64,000 nucleotides of DNA from Rhizobiaceae bacterium (GTDB lineage Bacteria; Pseudomonadota; Alphaproteobacteria; Rhizobiales; Rhizobiaceae), in the NCBI GenBank assembly GCA_023953905.1, contig JAMLJA010000007.1, positions 62,001 through 126,000 of the forward strand. Reading direction: 5' to 3'. Of the stretch, positions 63,510-64,000 are shown in pieces. The notes beneath the pieces are model-generated. The model saw only the letters and a list, made by a program, of their open reading frames with translations, was not told the origin of the DNA and ran no database searches. Both the position numbers and the translations under genes were made by a program. Within the stretch, counting starts at the first letter, position 1. Every line of letters starts with the position of its first letter.

Positions 63510-64000
63510 ATGTTCAATCTCAACAGACGACAGGCTCTGGCCGGCTTGGCCGGTCTCGGCGCGACCTCCATGTTCGGCGTCCAGGGCCTGCGTGCCCAGG
63601 GCAACACGCTTATCGTTCCCACGCTCGGCGGCGTATGGGAGCAGTTCTGGCGCTCCACCATCGTTCCCGCCTTCGAAAAGGAGAGCGGCGCCACTGTGAC
63701 GCTCGATGTCGGCAACGGCCGCGTCTTCGGCGCTAATCTGCGTGCCGCCGGGATTGAGAACCCGCCATACTCGGTCGTCATGACCAACGAGGTTTTCGCA
63801 TCGAGCCTGCGCAAGGAAGGCTATTTCGAGAAGTTCGACATGTCGAAGGTCCCGAACTACGCAGACCTCTATCCCATTGCGCAGGTCGCCGACGGTTATG
63901 CCGCGACCGGCGCTCTGTCTCCGATCGGCATCGGCTACCGCACCGATCTGGTCAAAACCCCGCCGAAGTCATGGAAGGACCTTTGGGACAACCCAGAGTT
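63510..64000 (+). CDS. ABC transporter solute-binding protein, PotD-like (cut by right edge)
   Basis: ATG 63510 after GGGGAAAG; the first 163 residues are visible. The N-terminus (FNLNRRQALAGLAGLGATS) is a twin-arginine signal, and the mature part (NTLIVPTLGGVWEQFWRSTIVPAFEKESGATV) resembles PotD/AfuA-type family-1 binding proteins. The rest of the importer probably lies to the right. Same operon as the dioxygenase gene. Confidence 0.82.
   Translation, partial: MFNLNRRQALAGLAGLGATSMFGVQGLRAQGNTLIVPTLGGVWEQFWRSTIVPAFEKESGATVTLDVGNGRVFGANLRAAGIENPPYSVVMTNEVFASSLRKEGYFEKFDMSKVPNYADLYPIAQVADGYAATGALSPIGIGYRTDLVKTPPKSWKDLWDNPE

Overview
The window is GC-rich, densely packed DNA typical of an alphaproteobacterium of the Hyphomicrobiales (rhizobia and relatives). 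The strongest sign is an ectoine/hydroxyectoine utilisation cluster of the rhizobial ehu/eut type. The other contents (many ABC importers, heterotetrameric sarcosine oxidase, a phosphonate-monoester-hydrolase-like enzyme, PsuG/PsuK) also suit a soil or plant-associated heterotroph. No rRNA, tRNA or CRISPR array was seen. The species is not determined.

Layout. 0-11.3 kb: ectoine catabolism. The minus strand carries eutD/doeA, an M20 deacetylase and the start of a GntR regulator cut by the left edge. The plus strand carries ehuBCDA, eutB, eutC, doeX, doeC and doeD. 11.3-12.2 kb: a scar made of an IS481-like transposase end and a decayed Tn3-family transposase. 12.2-19.1 kb: one minus-strand operon of ROK regulator, FbpABC/AfuABC-type importer, inositol-monophosphatase-like enzyme and HAD phosphatase, best read as sugar-phosphate uptake and dephosphorylation. 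19.1-23.7 kb: an accessory patch with an NmrA-like protein and O-methyltransferase opposite a TetR regulator, a biotin-carboxylase pseudogene and a RES/Xre-type toxin-antitoxin pair. 23.7-44 kb: a Rieske monooxygenase with a divergent LysR, an FAD amine oxidase with an S9 peptidase, a divergent peptide operon (M19 dipeptidase-like protein, five-gene Dpp/Opp importer, CocE-type hydrolase), and soxBDAG followed by a TetR gene. 44-57 kb: RraA-like enzyme, LysR, M20 hydrolase, Ugp-type importer, phosphonate monoester hydrolase, then on the other strand a D-2-hydroxyacid dehydrogenase and a class III aminotransferase-fold enzyme with its own LysR. 57-62.2 kb: psuK-psuG-enoyl-CoA hydratase-NDP-forming acyl-CoA ligase. 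62.5-64 kb: a 2-oxoglutarate/Fe(II) oxygenase-like enzyme and a truncated solute-binding protein.

Together these genes form a chain of scavenging modules, each pairing an importer with hydrolases and a local regulator. Two proposals deserve most attention. First, the 44-57 kb block looks like an organophosphonate-ester module (import, ester cleavage, PLP enzyme, aminoethylphosphonate-type LysR regulators). Second, an identical 12-base GntR-like site lies upstream of both the ectoine genes and soxB, with related sites flanking the peptide operon, suggesting one GntR regulon for ectoine, peptide and N-methyl-amino-acid use. Conserved palindromes mark probable operators, and three of the four complete solute-binding-protein genes are followed by a strong hairpin.
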